Positions 1 to 9,575 are shown, counted from the stretch's first letter. The stretch is DNA of 64,000 nucleotides from Magnetospirillum sp902729445 (GCF_902729445.1 NZ_CACVCE010000006.1:1-64000); one strand, 5' to 3'. The notes: generated by a model not told the origin, from the sequence alone. A program made the numbers and translations.

Positions 1-1
1 A

Positions 2-2152
2 GCCGCCGACGGGGTTCAGCAGGCCAAGGACTATGCCGAAATCCTTGGGCTGAAATTCGCCTATGCCGCCAACGGTGCCGAGATCATCGAGATCGACTAC
101 ACCACCGGCATTGAAATGCTCGTGCCCGCTTTCCCGACGCCGGATGAACTATGGGCGCGGCTGCGGGCTGCCGAGGGCGTGGCGGACGACAAGGCCGCCG
201 AGCGCCTGCTGACGCCCAGCTATCCTGATCACAAGAAGCCGCTGCGGTACTATCAGGAGATAGCAGTCAATCGCGCGGTACAGGCCATTGTCCAGGGACG
301 GCGACGCAATCTGCTGACCCTATGCACCGGGGCGGGAAAGACTGCTGTTGCCTTCCAGATTTGCTGGAAACTGTGGTCCAGCCGCTGGAATAAGACCGGC
401 GAATACCGCACCCCAAAAATTCTGTTCCTGGCCGACCGTAACGTGTTGGTGGATGATCCCCACGCCAAGGACTTCGCCCCCTTCGGTGACGCCCGCTACA
501 AGATCGGCGGCGGTGCGCCCAGCCTGGGGCGGGACATGTATTTCGCCATCTATCAGGCCATGGCCGAGGACGAACGCCGCGACGGCCTGTTCCGCGCTTT
601 CCCCAGGGACTTCTTCGACCTGATCATCGTGGACGAATGCCACCGGGGCAGCGCCAGCGACAAGAGCACATGGCGCGATATCCTGGAGCACTTCGATTCC
701 GCCTATCAGCTTGGCATGACGGCGACGCCGCGCCGCGAGGAGAACGTAGACACCTATGCCTATTTCGGCGAACCGCTGTACGTCTACAGCCTCGCCCAAG
801 GCATCGCCGACGGCTTCCTCGCCCCATATCGGGTCCATCGCATCATCACCGATGCCGACGCGGCGGGCTGGCGTCCGACCAGGGGAGAGTTGGACCGCTT
901 TGGGAGGGAAATCCCTGACGACGAATACGAGACCAAAGATTTCGAGCGCGTCGTCGCTCTGCGCGCCCGCACCGAGGCCATTGCCCACCACCTCAGCACC
1001 TTCCTGAAGGCGACCGACCGTTTCGCCAAGACCATCGTGTTCTGCGTCGATCAGGACCATGCCAGCGAGATGCGCCGAGCCCTGATCACCGAGAACGCCG
1101 ACCTCGTGAAGGCTTTTCCTGATTATGTCTGTCGGGTGACCTCCGACGAGGGCGATGTCGGCAAGGGTCACCTATCCCGGTTCCAGGATATTGAAGCTAC
1201 CTCGCCGGTGATCCTCACCACCTCCCAGCTCCTGACCACCGGTGTGGACGCCCCCACCTGCAAGAACGTGGTGCTGGCCCGTGTCGTCGGCTCCATGAGC
1301 GAGTTCAAGCAGATCATCGGGCGTGGCACCCGGCTGAAGCCCGATTACGGGAAGCTGTATTTCAACATCATCGACTACACCGGCACCGCCACCGAGAAGT
1401 TCGCTGACTCTAATTTTGACGGTGATCCCGCCGCCACAGGCGGAGCCACTATCGACGAGACAGGCGAGATCGTTACCGAGACCCCAGACGAGGAAACTCC
1501 GGTTTCACCCGGCGAATTGGACGACCCTTCTGGGGAAGGCGACCCGCTGCCACCCGATGGTGGGGATGATGACGGAATGCCGCGCAAGTTCTTCGTGGAC
1601 GGCGGCACCGTCGCAGTGATCCACCATCTGGTCTACGACCTGGACGCCGACGGCAAGAAGCTGACCTGCCGCCAGTTGACCGACTATACCGGAGAGAAGG
1701 TCCGCACCCTCTATCCCAGCGCCACAGAATTTCGACACGACTGGCTCGACCCAGACAAGCGCCCGCTGATCGTCGAGGAGTTGCTGGAACGCGGTATCGA
1801 CGTGGAAAGCCTCGCCGAGACGCTGGACAAACCTGAGGCCGATCCCTTTGACCTGTTGTGTCACCTCGCCTACAACGCGCCACTGCGCTCGCGGCGGGAG
1901 CGGGCGGATCGCGTCCGCCATGACGAAGCCGCGTTCTTCGCCCAATACGGCCCCGACGCCCGCGCCGTCCTCGACGCCCTGTTGGAGAAATACGCCGATC
2001 ATGGTGAGGCCCAGTTCAGGCTTCCCGACGCCTTGGAGGTAGCCCCCTTGGACAGCTTCGGTAATGTTATCGAGATCGCTGGGCGGTTTGGCGGCGCAGC
2101 CAAACTAAAGGAAGCTGTTGCGGAATTGACCCAGCTTCTATACGCCGCATAG
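2..2152 (+). CDS. hsdR: Type I restriction endonuclease, R subunit (5' end outside window)
   Basis: ATP-dependent translocase and nuclease subunit of a type I restriction-modification enzyme. The reading frame is open to the first bases, so the N-terminal nuclease region is cut by the window edge; the first internal ATG is at 116. Visible motifs are a Walker A (LCTGAGKTAV, near 335), DECHR (near 632), TATPRR (near 718) and a helicase C-terminal region with QIIGRGTRL (near 1312). After an acidic Pro/Gly-rich linker (about 1440-1570) comes a C-terminal domain of the EcoEI type. hsdM follows after 28 bp, giving the order R-M-S. The family assignment is firm; the missing start cannot be judged. 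Confidence 0.95.
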   Translation, partial: AADGVQQAKDYAEILGLKFAYAANGAEIIEIDYTTGIEMLVPAFPTPDELWARLRAAEGVADDKAAERLLTPSYPDHKKPLRYYQEIAVNRAVQAIVQGRRRNLLTLCTGAGKTAVAFQICWKLWSSRWNKTGEYRTPKILFLADRNVLVDDPHAKDFAPFGDARYKIGGGAPSLGRDMYFAIYQAMAEDERRDGLFRAFPRDFFDLIIVDECHRGSASDKSTWRDILEHFDSAYQLGMTATPRREENVDTYAYFGEPLYVYSLAQGIADGFLAPYRVHRIITDADAAGWRPTRGELDRFGREIPDDEYETKDFERVVALRARTEAIAHHLSTFLKATDRFAKTIVFCVDQDHASEMRRALITENADLVKAFPDYVCRVTSDEGDVGKGHLSRFQDIEATSPVILTTSQLLTTGVDAPTCKNVVLARVVGSMSEFKQIIGRGTRLKPDYGKLYFNIIDYTGTATEKFADSNFDGDPAATGGATIDETGEIVTETPDEETPVSPGELDDPSGEGDPLPPDGGDDDGMPRKFFVDGGTVAVIHHLVYDLDADGKKLTCRQLTDYTGEKVRTLYPSATEFRHDWLDPDKRPLIVEELLERGIDVESLAETLDKPEADPFDLLCHLAYNAPLRSRRERADRVRHDEAAFFAQYGPDARAVLDALLEKYADHGEAQFRLPDALEVAPLDSFGNVIEIAGRFGGAAKLKEAVAELTQLLYAA

Positions 2153-2180
2153 CCTTTAGCCTTTGAGAGATCAGAACACC

Positions 2181-3749
2181 ATGGCTCGCCAGCCCGGCAC
2201 AAAGAAGAAGCAACCGACGCAGACCACCGCCCAGCGGCTGGACAGCATTATCAAGTCGGCGCGCAAACACATGCGCAAGGACCGGGGCCTGAACACCGAC
2301 CTGGAGCGCCTGCCGACTCTGGTGTGGGTCATGTTTCTCAAGTTCCTCGACGACAAGGAACGCATCGAGGAAGAAAAGTCCGTCCTCTCTGGCACTCCCT
2401 TTAAACCGGCCATCGCCCGGCCCTACCGTTGGCGTGATTGGGCGGCCAAGTCCGAGGGCATCACCGGCCCCGACCTGATTCGCTTCGTGAATGACGAGAA
2501 GGCGGTGCTGCCGGGCAGCGAGGAGGAAGGCCCCGGCCTGTTCGCCTATCTCCGTTCGCTGCGGAACGGTGGCTCGGGTAAGGACCGCCGCGACGTCATC
2601 GCCAATGCCTTCCGCTCCATTAGTAATCGGGCGGAAAGCGGCTATGTGCTGCGCGATGTCATCAACCTGATCGACGACATCCATTTCACCAGCTCCGAGG
2701 AGATGCAAATCCTTGGGCGGCTATATGAAACTCTGCTGCGTGAAATCCGCGATGCGGCGGGCCAATCGGGTGAATTTTATACCCCACGCCCAGTCGTCCG
2801 CTTCATGGTCAATGTCACCGATCCCCGGCTGGGCGAAACCGTCCTCGACCCCGCCTGCGGCACCGGCGGCTTTCTGACCGAGGCATTCGAGCACCTGTCC
2901 GCTCAGTGCCGCACCGTCGCCGACCGCAAGACCCTCCAGACCGCCAGCATCTTTGGCGGCGAGGTGAAGTCGCTGCCCTACATGCTGGCCGAAATGGGCC
3001 TGCTGCTGCACGGCTTGGAAGCGCCGCAGATCGACCCCGAGAATGGGCTTCGCCACCGTCTGACGGACATCGGCGAGAAGGACCGGGTGAACGTAATTCT
3101 CACCAATCCACCCTTCGGTGGCGAGGAGGAGAAGGGCATCCTCAACAACTTCCCCGAGGATAAACGCTGCCAGGAAACCACCCTGCTGTTTCTGCAAATG
3201 ATCATGCGGCGGCTGAAAAAGGCTGGGAAGGGTCGGGCCGCCGTGGTGGTGCCCAATGGCACCCTGTTCGGCGATGGCGTCGCCGCCCGCATCAAGGCCG
3301 ATCTGATCGAGAACTACAATCTTCATACCGTGGTGCGACTGCCCGAGGGCGTCTTCGCCCCCTATACGGACATTCCCGCCAACCTGATCTTCTTCGACAC
3401 CAGCGGCCCGACCAAGGACATCTGGTTCTACGAACACCCACTGCCGCCGGATCGGCGGAAATACACCAAGACCAATGCCCTGGCTTTCGAGGAGTTCGAG
3501 CCGTGTCTGTCGTGGTGGGCGAACCGCGAGGAGACCGAACGAGCCTGGAAGGTCCACGGCCACGATCTTATCCAGCGCGATGCCGAGGGCAAGGTGGTCT
3601 CCTGTAACCTTGACCTCAAGAATCCGAACGCCGCTGATGCTCTGGACCACCGTCCGCCCGCCGAGCTGGTGGATAGCCTGATAACACACGAGCGCCGTAT
3701 CCTCGACATCCTGGCCGAGATCAAGGCCACGCTGGCGGAGCCGGTGTGA
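2181..3749 (+). CDS. hsdM: Type I DNA methyltransferase, M subunit
   Basis: Adenine-N6 methyltransferase subunit (522 aa) that modifies the host target and joins HsdR and HsdS in the restriction complex. An N-terminal HsdM helical domain (LDSIIKSARKHMRKD...) precedes the SAM-binding motif I DPACGTGGFL and the catalytic motif IV NPPFGG. A TTG at 2163 would add six residues, but the ATG at 2181 gives the expected MARQPG... start and is preferred. Its stop overlaps the hsdS ATG (TGATG), indicating translational coupling. Confidence 0.95.
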   Translation: MARQPGTKKKQPTQTTAQRLDSIIKSARKHMRKDRGLNTDLERLPTLVWVMFLKFLDDKERIEEEKSVLSGTPFKPAIARPYRWRDWAAKSEGITGPDLIRFVNDEKAVLPGSEEEGPGLFAYLRSLRNGGSGKDRRDVIANAFRSISNRAESGYVLRDVINLIDDIHFTSSEEMQILGRLYETLLREIRDAAGQSGEFYTPRPVVRFMVNVTDPRLGETVLDPACGTGGFLTEAFEHLSAQCRTVADRKTLQTASIFGGEVKSLPYMLAEMGLLLHGLEAPQIDPENGLRHRLTDIGEKDRVNVILTNPPFGGEEEKGILNNFPEDKRCQETTLLFLQMIMRRLKKAGKGRAAVVVPNGTLFGDGVAARIKADLIENYNLHTVVRLPEGVFAPYTDIPANLIFFDTSGPTKDIWFYEHPLPPDRRKYTKTNALAFEEFEPCLSWWANREETERAWKVHGHDLIQRDAEGKVVSCNLDLKNPNAADALDHRPPAELVDSLITHERRILDILAEIKATLAEPV

Positions 3750-4906
3750 TGGCGAAGCGGTGGCCAGTGGTCGCGTTGAACGATGTGGCCCCCATTCGGA
3801 GGCGGCCTGTGGAAACCGCGCCGGGCAACAACTACCCCCTGCTGGCAGTCCGGTCTTTCGGGCGCGGGACGTTTTGCAAGCCTCCGCTCGAGGGGGACGA
3901 GATCACATGGCAGAGCCTTTTTCAGGTTCGGGCTGGAGACCTCTTGTTAAGCAACATCAAGGCGTGGGAGGGGGCCGTCGCCGTTGTCGCCAATGACGAT
4001 GATGGGCGCTACTGTTCGCACCGCTACATCACCTGCGTCGCGGACGAAACCCAGGTTCTTTCGACCTTCCTCGGCTACTACTTCCGTACTCCACAGGCCG
4101 TCTGGCAGCTTGCGAAGGCTTCACCGGGGAGTGCTGACAGAAACCGCACATTGAGCATGACCGCGCTCAGGCGGATCACGGTTCCTCTTCCTCCCCTTGA
4201 TGAGCAGCGCAGAATCGTTGCCCGCCTAGATCAGGTTGAGCGGTTGATGAATGCCCGCCAAGCGGCCATTGAGGCGATGGATGCGGAGGCCGAGGCTATG
4301 CTGCGGTCGGCCTTTGACCGTCTCATCGACGGCGCGCCTCTGCGCCCCATGGCCGAGGTTGCACCGCTTGTCCGCCGTCCGGTGGCGGTTATTCCCGAAG
4401 ACTCTTACCCGGAATTGGGTGTTCGATCTTTCGGGCGGGGAACCTTCCATAAGCCGCCATTGTCCGGGGCAGAGGTCGGATCAAAAAAGCTGTTCTTCAT
4501 CAAGCCCGGAGACCTCCTGTTCAACATTGTGTTTGCCTGGGAAGGAGCCGTGGCCGTTGCGGCGGAAAGTGATGAAGGACGGGTTGGCTCCCACCGCTTC
4601 CTTACCTGCATTCCCCATCATGGAGGTGCCACAGCCGAGTTTCTGCGGTTCTATTTCCTTACCCCCGAAGGGCTTGCCAAACTTGGAGAGGCATCCCCCG
4701 GCGGGGCTGGGCGAAACCGCACCCTTGGTTTGAAGGCACTGGAGGCGATAAAAGTGCCCACCCCATCCTTCGACAGGCAACTCTGGTTCGACGGTCTGCA
4801 AGCCAAGGCTGGTGAAATGCGCTCCATCCGCGAACAAGCCGCCCGCGACGCCGGTGCCTTGCTTCCCGCCATGCTCCACGAAATCTTCGGCGGTGGGGAG
4901 GTGTAG
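3749..4906 (+). CDS. hsdS: Type I restriction-modification specificity subunit
   Basis: DNA-recognition subunit (385 aa). It has the classical layout of target recognition domain 1 (about residues 1-145), a conserved helical spacer (PPLDEQRRIVARLDQVERLM...), recognition domain 2 (about 200-350) and a C-terminal helix. The two recognition domains are strikingly alike: YPLLAVRSFGRGTF.KPPL in the first and YPELGVRSFGRGTFHKPPL in the second, each followed by a GDLL...AWEGAVAV..(D/E)..GR..SHR block. They probably read similar half-sites. The start overlaps the hsdM stop. Confidence 0.93.
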   Translation: MAKRWPVVALNDVAPIRRRPVETAPGNNYPLLAVRSFGRGTFCKPPLEGDEITWQSLFQVRAGDLLLSNIKAWEGAVAVVANDDDGRYCSHRYITCVADETQVLSTFLGYYFRTPQAVWQLAKASPGSADRNRTLSMTALRRITVPLPPLDEQRRIVARLDQVERLMNARQAAIEAMDAEAEAMLRSAFDRLIDGAPLRPMAEVAPLVRRPVAVIPEDSYPELGVRSFGRGTFHKPPLSGAEVGSKKLFFIKPGDLLFNIVFAWEGAVAVAAESDEGRVGSHRFLTCIPHHGGATAEFLRFYFLTPEGLAKLGEASPGGAGRNRTLGLKALEAIKVPTPSFDRQLWFDGLQAKAGEMRSIREQAARDAGALLPAMLHEIFGGGEV

Positions 4907-4915
4907 ACAACCACC

Positions 4916-5446
4916 ATGCCCGACCGCCTGCCGCCCCTCATCGCCGCCACCAAGACCCTGGCCTCAACGCCCAAGTGGGCGGAACTGGACGACCAGTTTA
5001 CCTTCACGGTGGCGCTGGACATCGACGGGGTTACCCAGATTGGCTTGCGGTTGAGAGGGCGATGTGCGCGGGAGTATTCCGACCAAAATCTGACCTTTCA
5101 AATCGAGTATCAGTTTCGTGGAATAGCCAGATTTGCCCCGGTCACACGCGTAGACTGGAAGCCGATAAAGCCACACAACAACCGACATTTTGGCCCTCCG
5201 GCATTGCGGCTAATGCGCTTTCACGCCTCGCACATTCACCCGTTTCAGGAAAACCACGAATGGATGTCGGGGAATGGTCAGCCGTTGGCCGAAAACCTCA
5301 AGGCGTATGATCTTCCCATCGCTATTCCGATGGAGCACGAACCGGATACTGTGTCCGCGCTAATGACTTTGGCTGGACGATGCTTCAATATCGACGGTAT
5401 GAATGCCATCCTGGGTCCCCCGTGGAAGGCCCCGAGGTTGTTATGA
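4916..5446 (+). CDS. Hypothetical protein linked to the type I RM operon
   Basis: Unrecognised 176-aa soluble protein starting 9 bp after hsdS and therefore probably in the same transcript. It has no signal peptide or membrane segment. An N-terminal beta-rich part (FTFTVALDIDGVTQIGLRLRG...) is followed by aromatic- and His-rich segments (HNNRHFGP, FHASHIHPFQENHEWM). The composition loosely recalls DUF6978-type proteins, but I cannot confirm this by eye. Its stop overlaps the next start (ATGA), so the two products are probably made together. Confidence 0.7.
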   Translation: MPDRLPPLIAATKTLASTPKWAELDDQFTFTVALDIDGVTQIGLRLRGRCAREYSDQNLTFQIEYQFRGIARFAPVTRVDWKPIKPHNNRHFGPPALRLMRFHASHIHPFQENHEWMSGNGQPLAENLKAYDLPIAIPMEHEPDTVSALMTLAGRCFNIDGMNAILGPPWKAPRLL

Positions 5447-6213
5447 TGACGAACGGACTGAACGAACAGAGCAAGGCGTTTCAGGAGGTCGTGGACGGTG
5501 TAGCCCGTGCTATGGCCGACGTGCGCCATGCGCAGGACGCTTCGTTCGTCAGCCTGCCCGTCATGTATCCCAGCGGCTCGCTGGTAGTTGTCCGCATCGA
5601 CCCCCACCACGATGGCCGCTATCTGGTGTCAGACGCGGGGCTGGGTTTCGAGGAAGCCGATTTGATGGGAGCGGGCCGGTTGTTCGCCCACTCCGCCCCT
5701 GCCGTCGCCATGCGGGCCGGTGTCCATTTCGACCGGCACACCTTTTCCTTGGGGGTACGCCAGGAACAACTTGTCGGTGCCGTCTCGGTCATTGCCGCCT
5801 GTTCACAAGAGGCGGTCCAGGTCGCCGCCTTCCGGCTGGACGAAAGGAAGAAGGCCGACGCCGCCGACCGCCTGTGCGAACGTCTCTTCCGCCTGTTCAC
5901 CCCCGCCAAGGTCGAGCGCGGGGCGACTGTCATCGGCGCGTCGAACACGCCCTGGACCGTAACCGCGCTGGTGCGGGCCGATGGTCATAAGGCCGTCTAC
6001 GAACCCGTGTCCGAGCATGCCAATTCGGTGGCCTCCGCCCTGACCAAGTTCGTGGACTTGACCCAGTTGGAGTATCCCCCCGCCCGCATCGCCGTGGTGC
6101 GGAACAAGGACGCATTGGGAACCCGGCTGGCGCTGATTTCGACGGCGGCCAACGTGGTCGAGGAAGGGGTGTCTGATCAGACTTTGGAGCGGCTGGCGGT
6201 GGACGCGGCTTAA
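5443..6213 (+). CDS. Hypothetical protein, DUF1828-like N-terminus
   Basis: Soluble 256-aa protein. The start ATG at 5443 overlaps the previous stop by 4 bp; an in-frame ATG at 5380 lies inside the upstream gene and is unlikely. The N-terminal third (SLPVMYPSGSLVVVRIDPHH, DGRYLVSDAGLGFEEADLMG) resembles the DUF1828 pattern of a short beta module ending in a (S/T)DxG motif. The C-terminal half is unrecognised. It is the last gene of the hsdR-M-S transcript, which suggests an auxiliary defence or toxin-antitoxin role; that role is inference only. Confidence 0.7.
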   Translation: MMTNGLNEQSKAFQEVVDGVARAMADVRHAQDASFVSLPVMYPSGSLVVVRIDPHHDGRYLVSDAGLGFEEADLMGAGRLFAHSAPAVAMRAGVHFDRHTFSLGVRQEQLVGAVSVIAACSQEAVQVAAFRLDERKKADAADRLCERLFRLFTPAKVERGATVIGASNTPWTVTALVRADGHKAVYEPVSEHANSVASALTKFVDLTQLEYPPARIAVVRNKDALGTRLALISTAANVVEEGVSDQTLERLAVDAA

Positions 6214-6255
6214 ATGGATTTGACGATCTGGTGAAGCAGACGTTCGATGCGGCGC

Positions 6256-6867
6256 TTAGCACGCAGGAGGTTGCTCTCCGTTGCGCTTGTTGTGGTGGGG
6301 GCCGACCATGTGGATGCGGTCTGAAAGGTAGTAAAGCGCCACAAGGGTCGTGATAAGCATGTTGGCTTGCCAGAAGCCATATGCAGCCATAAATGCAGCC
6401 TTAGCCCAGACATGGTAGCCCTGTGGGATAACCATCGCTAACGAGGGGGCGACGATGTTGGCGATGAGTCCTCCAAGATATAGGCCGATACTCAAGAAGG
6501 TGAGGTAGCCGAACATCGCGCTGAGAAACCGTCGTCTCGTCAACTCCAAGACAAAGGGTTTTCCCCTGTAGGTAACTGCCAATGTCGGAGGAACCTCCGG
6601 CATCGGGTCGTCCATGTCGGCCTTGTTGAACGTGGAAATAGCTGCGAGGGCGGCGATATAGAAGCCCGGCAGGATTTGGACAAGCTGTCCCAGGCGGTCG
6701 ATAAGACCTGATGGTCCAAAAACGCTCGGCGGGACCGGAAGGATAAAGAATACGCCAACCGCAATGGCGGTCAGCCCGCCGGGTAGGTACCAGTCATATT
6801 TGCGCTTGGTCTCGTGCTGGATACGGAGATAATCCAGCGGAGCAAGTAGGCGGTTGGTCCAGCCCAT
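6256..6867 (-). CDS. Four-helix membrane protein of unknown function
   Basis: 203-aa integral membrane protein with four clear hydrophobic segments (about residues 30-50, 64-82, 113-140 and 158-180) and short hydrophilic ends, the last being His/Lys-rich. It follows the 6877-7896 gene by 9 bp on the same strand, so the two form an operon facing the restriction genes. A small membrane protein paired with a larger soluble partner is a layout known from several phage-defence systems such as Kiwa, but I see no diagnostic motif of any named family. Confidence 0.75.
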   Translation of the reverse strand: MGWTNRLLAPLDYLRIQHETKRKYDWYLPGGLTAIAVGVFFILPVPPSVFGPSGLIDRLGQLVQILPGFYIAALAAISTFNKADMDDPMPEVPPTLAVTYRGKPFVLELTRRRFLSAMFGYLTFLSIGLYLGGLIANIVAPSLAMVIPQGYHVWAKAAFMAAYGFWQANMLITTLVALYYLSDRIHMVGPHHNKRNGEQPPAC

Positions 6868-6876
6868 AGAATAACC

Positions 6877-7896
6877 TCATCCCGTAGCCCCGGCTCGGGC
6901 CGGGGCTACCTCTTCTTCAAGGGCAGTGGTCTCAGTGGATGATTGCTTTCGCATCTCCTCCATGAGCGCGAGCATCTTCTTCAACATGTCGGCACGCAAG
7001 GTATCTGTCGCCTGCTTCATCGGCTCGATAAACCCATCAATCATTTCGTAGCGGGTATATAGAACATCTCCGACATCCTCTCGCCCAGCTGCAACACTGA
7101 TGGTGCGGTCCGTTCCTTCCGCCCTCTTGAACCTGATCTTGACACCATCAAAGTTGTCCTGCTTTGCCCGCCTTGTGACCGCACCAATCACCTCCAGGGC
7201 ACGCTCGCCTAGAGATTGTTTGACGGTGAGGCGCAAAGTCCGCGTGACCTCCTTGGTGTATCCAAACTCGTCGTAATCGACCTGAGCAGGTCGGGTCTGA
7301 ACAAGCTCAAACCCCTTGACCTCTCCTCGCTCAAGATCGTCTCTAAGCCGCTGGGACATGGAGCCGTCGATCTTGGCAATCGGCCTGAAACGATGTTCCT
7401 GCCGATTGGGATCGGTAAACGTATATTCGTGCGGGGCGGCATCAGCTATGACTTTGAACTGCTTGGTCATGAATGGCTCGATCTTGGTCCGTCCAACTCC
7501 GGGGATGTCTTCGAGGACGGCCAGATAGGATGTTCCACCTTCTCGGATCGGGTCGAGGGCAATCATCATATGGGCGCAATATGAGCCACCCTCATTCTCT
7601 TCTTTAACAACCTCACGTTGCGTGCCGGTGGTCAGGTCTTCGTACACCGTGTTTGGAACATCGGGGTCAGCATAATTGAAAAGGAGGCTTGCCGTGCGGT
7701 GCGCCAAGTCCACCGACATATCGCGGATACGGAGAACCTTTTTGCCATTTTCAATTCGGTCAACCGCTTCGCCTGACACAACTCGCTTCTGGAGTTCCTG
7801 GATCAGCGGCTCAAGAGGTACTGATGGCGCGATGTCTGGGTACATCTTTAACGTCAGGTCGTAGATGAAGACCCATCTTTCCCATTGGCTAAGCAT
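6877..7896 (-). CDS. Soluble hypothetical protein, partner of the membrane protein
   Basis: 339-aa protein with no recognised domain. The ATG at 7896 is chosen because GGGAGTGGTG directly precedes it; the frame stays open upstream without a better start. Visible features are a central block YCAHMMIALDPIREGGTSYLA and an LEDIPGVGRTKIEP segment, a mixed alpha/beta second half, and a C-terminal helical and then disordered tail ending in EEEVAPARAGATG. First gene of a two-gene unit with the four-helix membrane protein. Placement beside a type I RM operon suggests a defence island; the function is unknown. Confidence 0.75.
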   Translation of the reverse strand: MLSQWERWVFIYDLTLKMYPDIAPSVPLEPLIQELQKRVVSGEAVDRIENGKKVLRIRDMSVDLAHRTASLLFNYADPDVPNTVYEDLTTGTQREVVKEENEGGSYCAHMMIALDPIREGGTSYLAVLEDIPGVGRTKIEPFMTKQFKVIADAAPHEYTFTDPNRQEHRFRPIAKIDGSMSQRLRDDLERGEVKGFELVQTRPAQVDYDEFGYTKEVTRTLRLTVKQSLGERALEVIGAVTRRAKQDNFDGVKIRFKRAEGTDRTISVAAGREDVGDVLYTRYEMIDGFIEPMKQATDTLRADMLKKMLALMEEMRKQSSTETTALEEEVAPARAGATG

Positions 7897-8681
7897 CACC
7901 ACTCCCTCGGTAGCCTCAACACCTACATTACGTGATGATTGCCGCGAGGACAACTAGCCGGAGAAGGATATTCCGGTGCTTAATCCCATTGGAGGGGGGG
8001 TGGTAATGGACTGAGGGCTCATTTTGATTCTACCACCCAATCACCTCGTTAGCTGAACCCGAGTTCGGTATAAGCCAAGGCGTGCCCCCGCAACCAACAA
8101 CAAAGCCCGTAACTGGAAACAGTTGCGGGCTTTTGTCGTTTTGGCCGGCGGAGGTGCCGCGGGCGCGGGGTAAGCACGGGGTAAGCGGAGCACCGCAAGC
8201 TTGCGCCGGCAGCCGCAAGGAAAGCCTGTTTGCGGCCAAGCCGAATTATGGCGAAGATGGACCAATATCCATCGCTGCAGGACCCGGATGGCCACGATTG
8301 GGCGATGATCCCCTCACCAGCCTGCCGCCCGTCGCAGCAGCCTGATCAACCCGGCCATCCCTGCCGGAGATCAAACGGCGACAGCGCTGTTATACCAATC
8401 CTTGGGACACGGGCACAGTTCCCGACAGATCAATCACGAAATGCGCGGGCCACTTGATTGCTGAGCGGCTGCATGAGATGGAAAATCGGGGTCAGAGTCC
8501 ATTTTGACTGATCTATTTCAGTAGCCAAGGTGTGATGCATGGCTCGGCTTGCCCGCCAAGACGTTCCCGACGGACGGCGCAGGCATCATCGATGGGGCGT
8601 CACGACGTGAGTCCAAAGCCAAGGCCGGGGAATTCCTGGCCAAGGTCATCACGAGGGGCAGCCCAACAATGTCCGATAATT
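7897..8681. other. 785-bp region without a convincing gene
   Basis: Intergenic stretch between the two-gene unit and the broken chemoreceptor. It holds one hairpin terminator (8102-8134), a GC-rich segment with two close copies of CGGGGTAAGC (about 8166-8186), and a GGGGTCAGAGTCCATTTTGA segment near 8489. I found no supported coding sequence; the open frames on either strand look like chance. Confidence 0.5.
8102..8134. terminator. Intrinsic terminator-like hairpin
   Basis: AAAGCCCGTAACTG and CAGTTGCGGGCTTTT form a 14-bp stem with one G-U pair and a GAAA loop, followed on the + strand by TTTTGTCGTTTT. It reads as a rightward terminator, although no gene ends just before it, so it may be left from a lost gene. 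Confidence 0.6.
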
Positions 8682-9575
8682 CTAAGCGGACCTGATCTCG
8701 CCCAGGAAGCCCTGGACCTCGCTGGCCAACTGGTTGGACACATCCTGCAGCGCCACTGCCGCGCCGGTGACCTGATCGGCCATCAGCTTGGTTTCCTCGG
8801 CGGCGTTGGCGACTTCCGCCACGTTCTCGGCGGCCTGGTGGGTGCCTTCCGCCGCCTGCGACACCGAACGGGCGATCTCCTGGGTGGCGGCGCCTTGCTC
8901 CTCGACCGCGGCCGAGATCGCCGCCGACAATTCGTTGATGGTCTCGATGGTCGAGGCGATGCCGCGAATGGCATCCACCGCGACGCGGGTCTCGCCCTGG
9001 ATGGCCGACACCTGCTGGGTGATTTCCTGGGTGGCCCGCGCCGTCTGGTTGGCTAGGCTTTTCACCTCGTTGGCGACGACGGCGAAGCCCTTGCCGGCTT
9101 CGCCAGCACGCGCCGCCGCGATGGTGGCGTTCAAGGCCAGCAGGTTGGTGGCGGCGAGGCGCGAGTCGGCCTCCTTGTCGCGGCCGGCTTTCAGGTCGAA
9201 CGCCGCGAATGCAAACTGCAGCATGGTCGCTCGCATCGAATCGTTGATCTGGCCCAATTGGCCGGCCGGGACCACGCGGTCGGCGTAAACCGTCTGGACC
9301 GCGCCATTGGAGTGCTTCATGCCCACCAATCCGATTGCGGCCGATATGATCATCAGGATCAGCATCAGCGACAAAGCGATCCACAGAATGCCTGAAACAC
9401 TCTGCGCAATCTCATTCATCCGCCCCTTCAGCCCCGTCCTCACCACGGCGCCTTCTCGAATTTGCACACCGTGCACCCGCCCTTCCCGGAAGTCGGCATA
9501 AAGCTTTTCGGCCGCCGCCACCTGCTCGCGGCTGGGCTTCGAGCGGATCGACACAAAGCCGGTGATCTGGCCGTC
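8682..9575 (-). pseudogene. Aer-like PAS/methyl-accepting chemotaxis protein, 3' part (IS-interrupted)
   Basis: C-terminal portion of a chemoreceptor whose N-terminal PAS domain lies at 10530-10844. It resumes with GQITGFVSIRSKPSREQ, the normal end of an Aer-type PAS domain. One or two hydrophobic segments follow, then the second half of the signalling domain (TNLLALNATIAAARAGEAGKGFAVVANEVKSLA). The stretch between DLKAGRDKEADS and TNLLALNA is much shorter than in intact receptors. This suggests an internal in-frame deletion of the HAMP region and first signalling helix, so the gene is damaged twice. Confidence 0.8.

Noticed and set aside
6256..7896. Calling the membrane/soluble pair a Kiwa system
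   Set aside because: Sizes are similar, but I cannot see a DUF4868 (KwaB) signature in the soluble protein; left as unknown.
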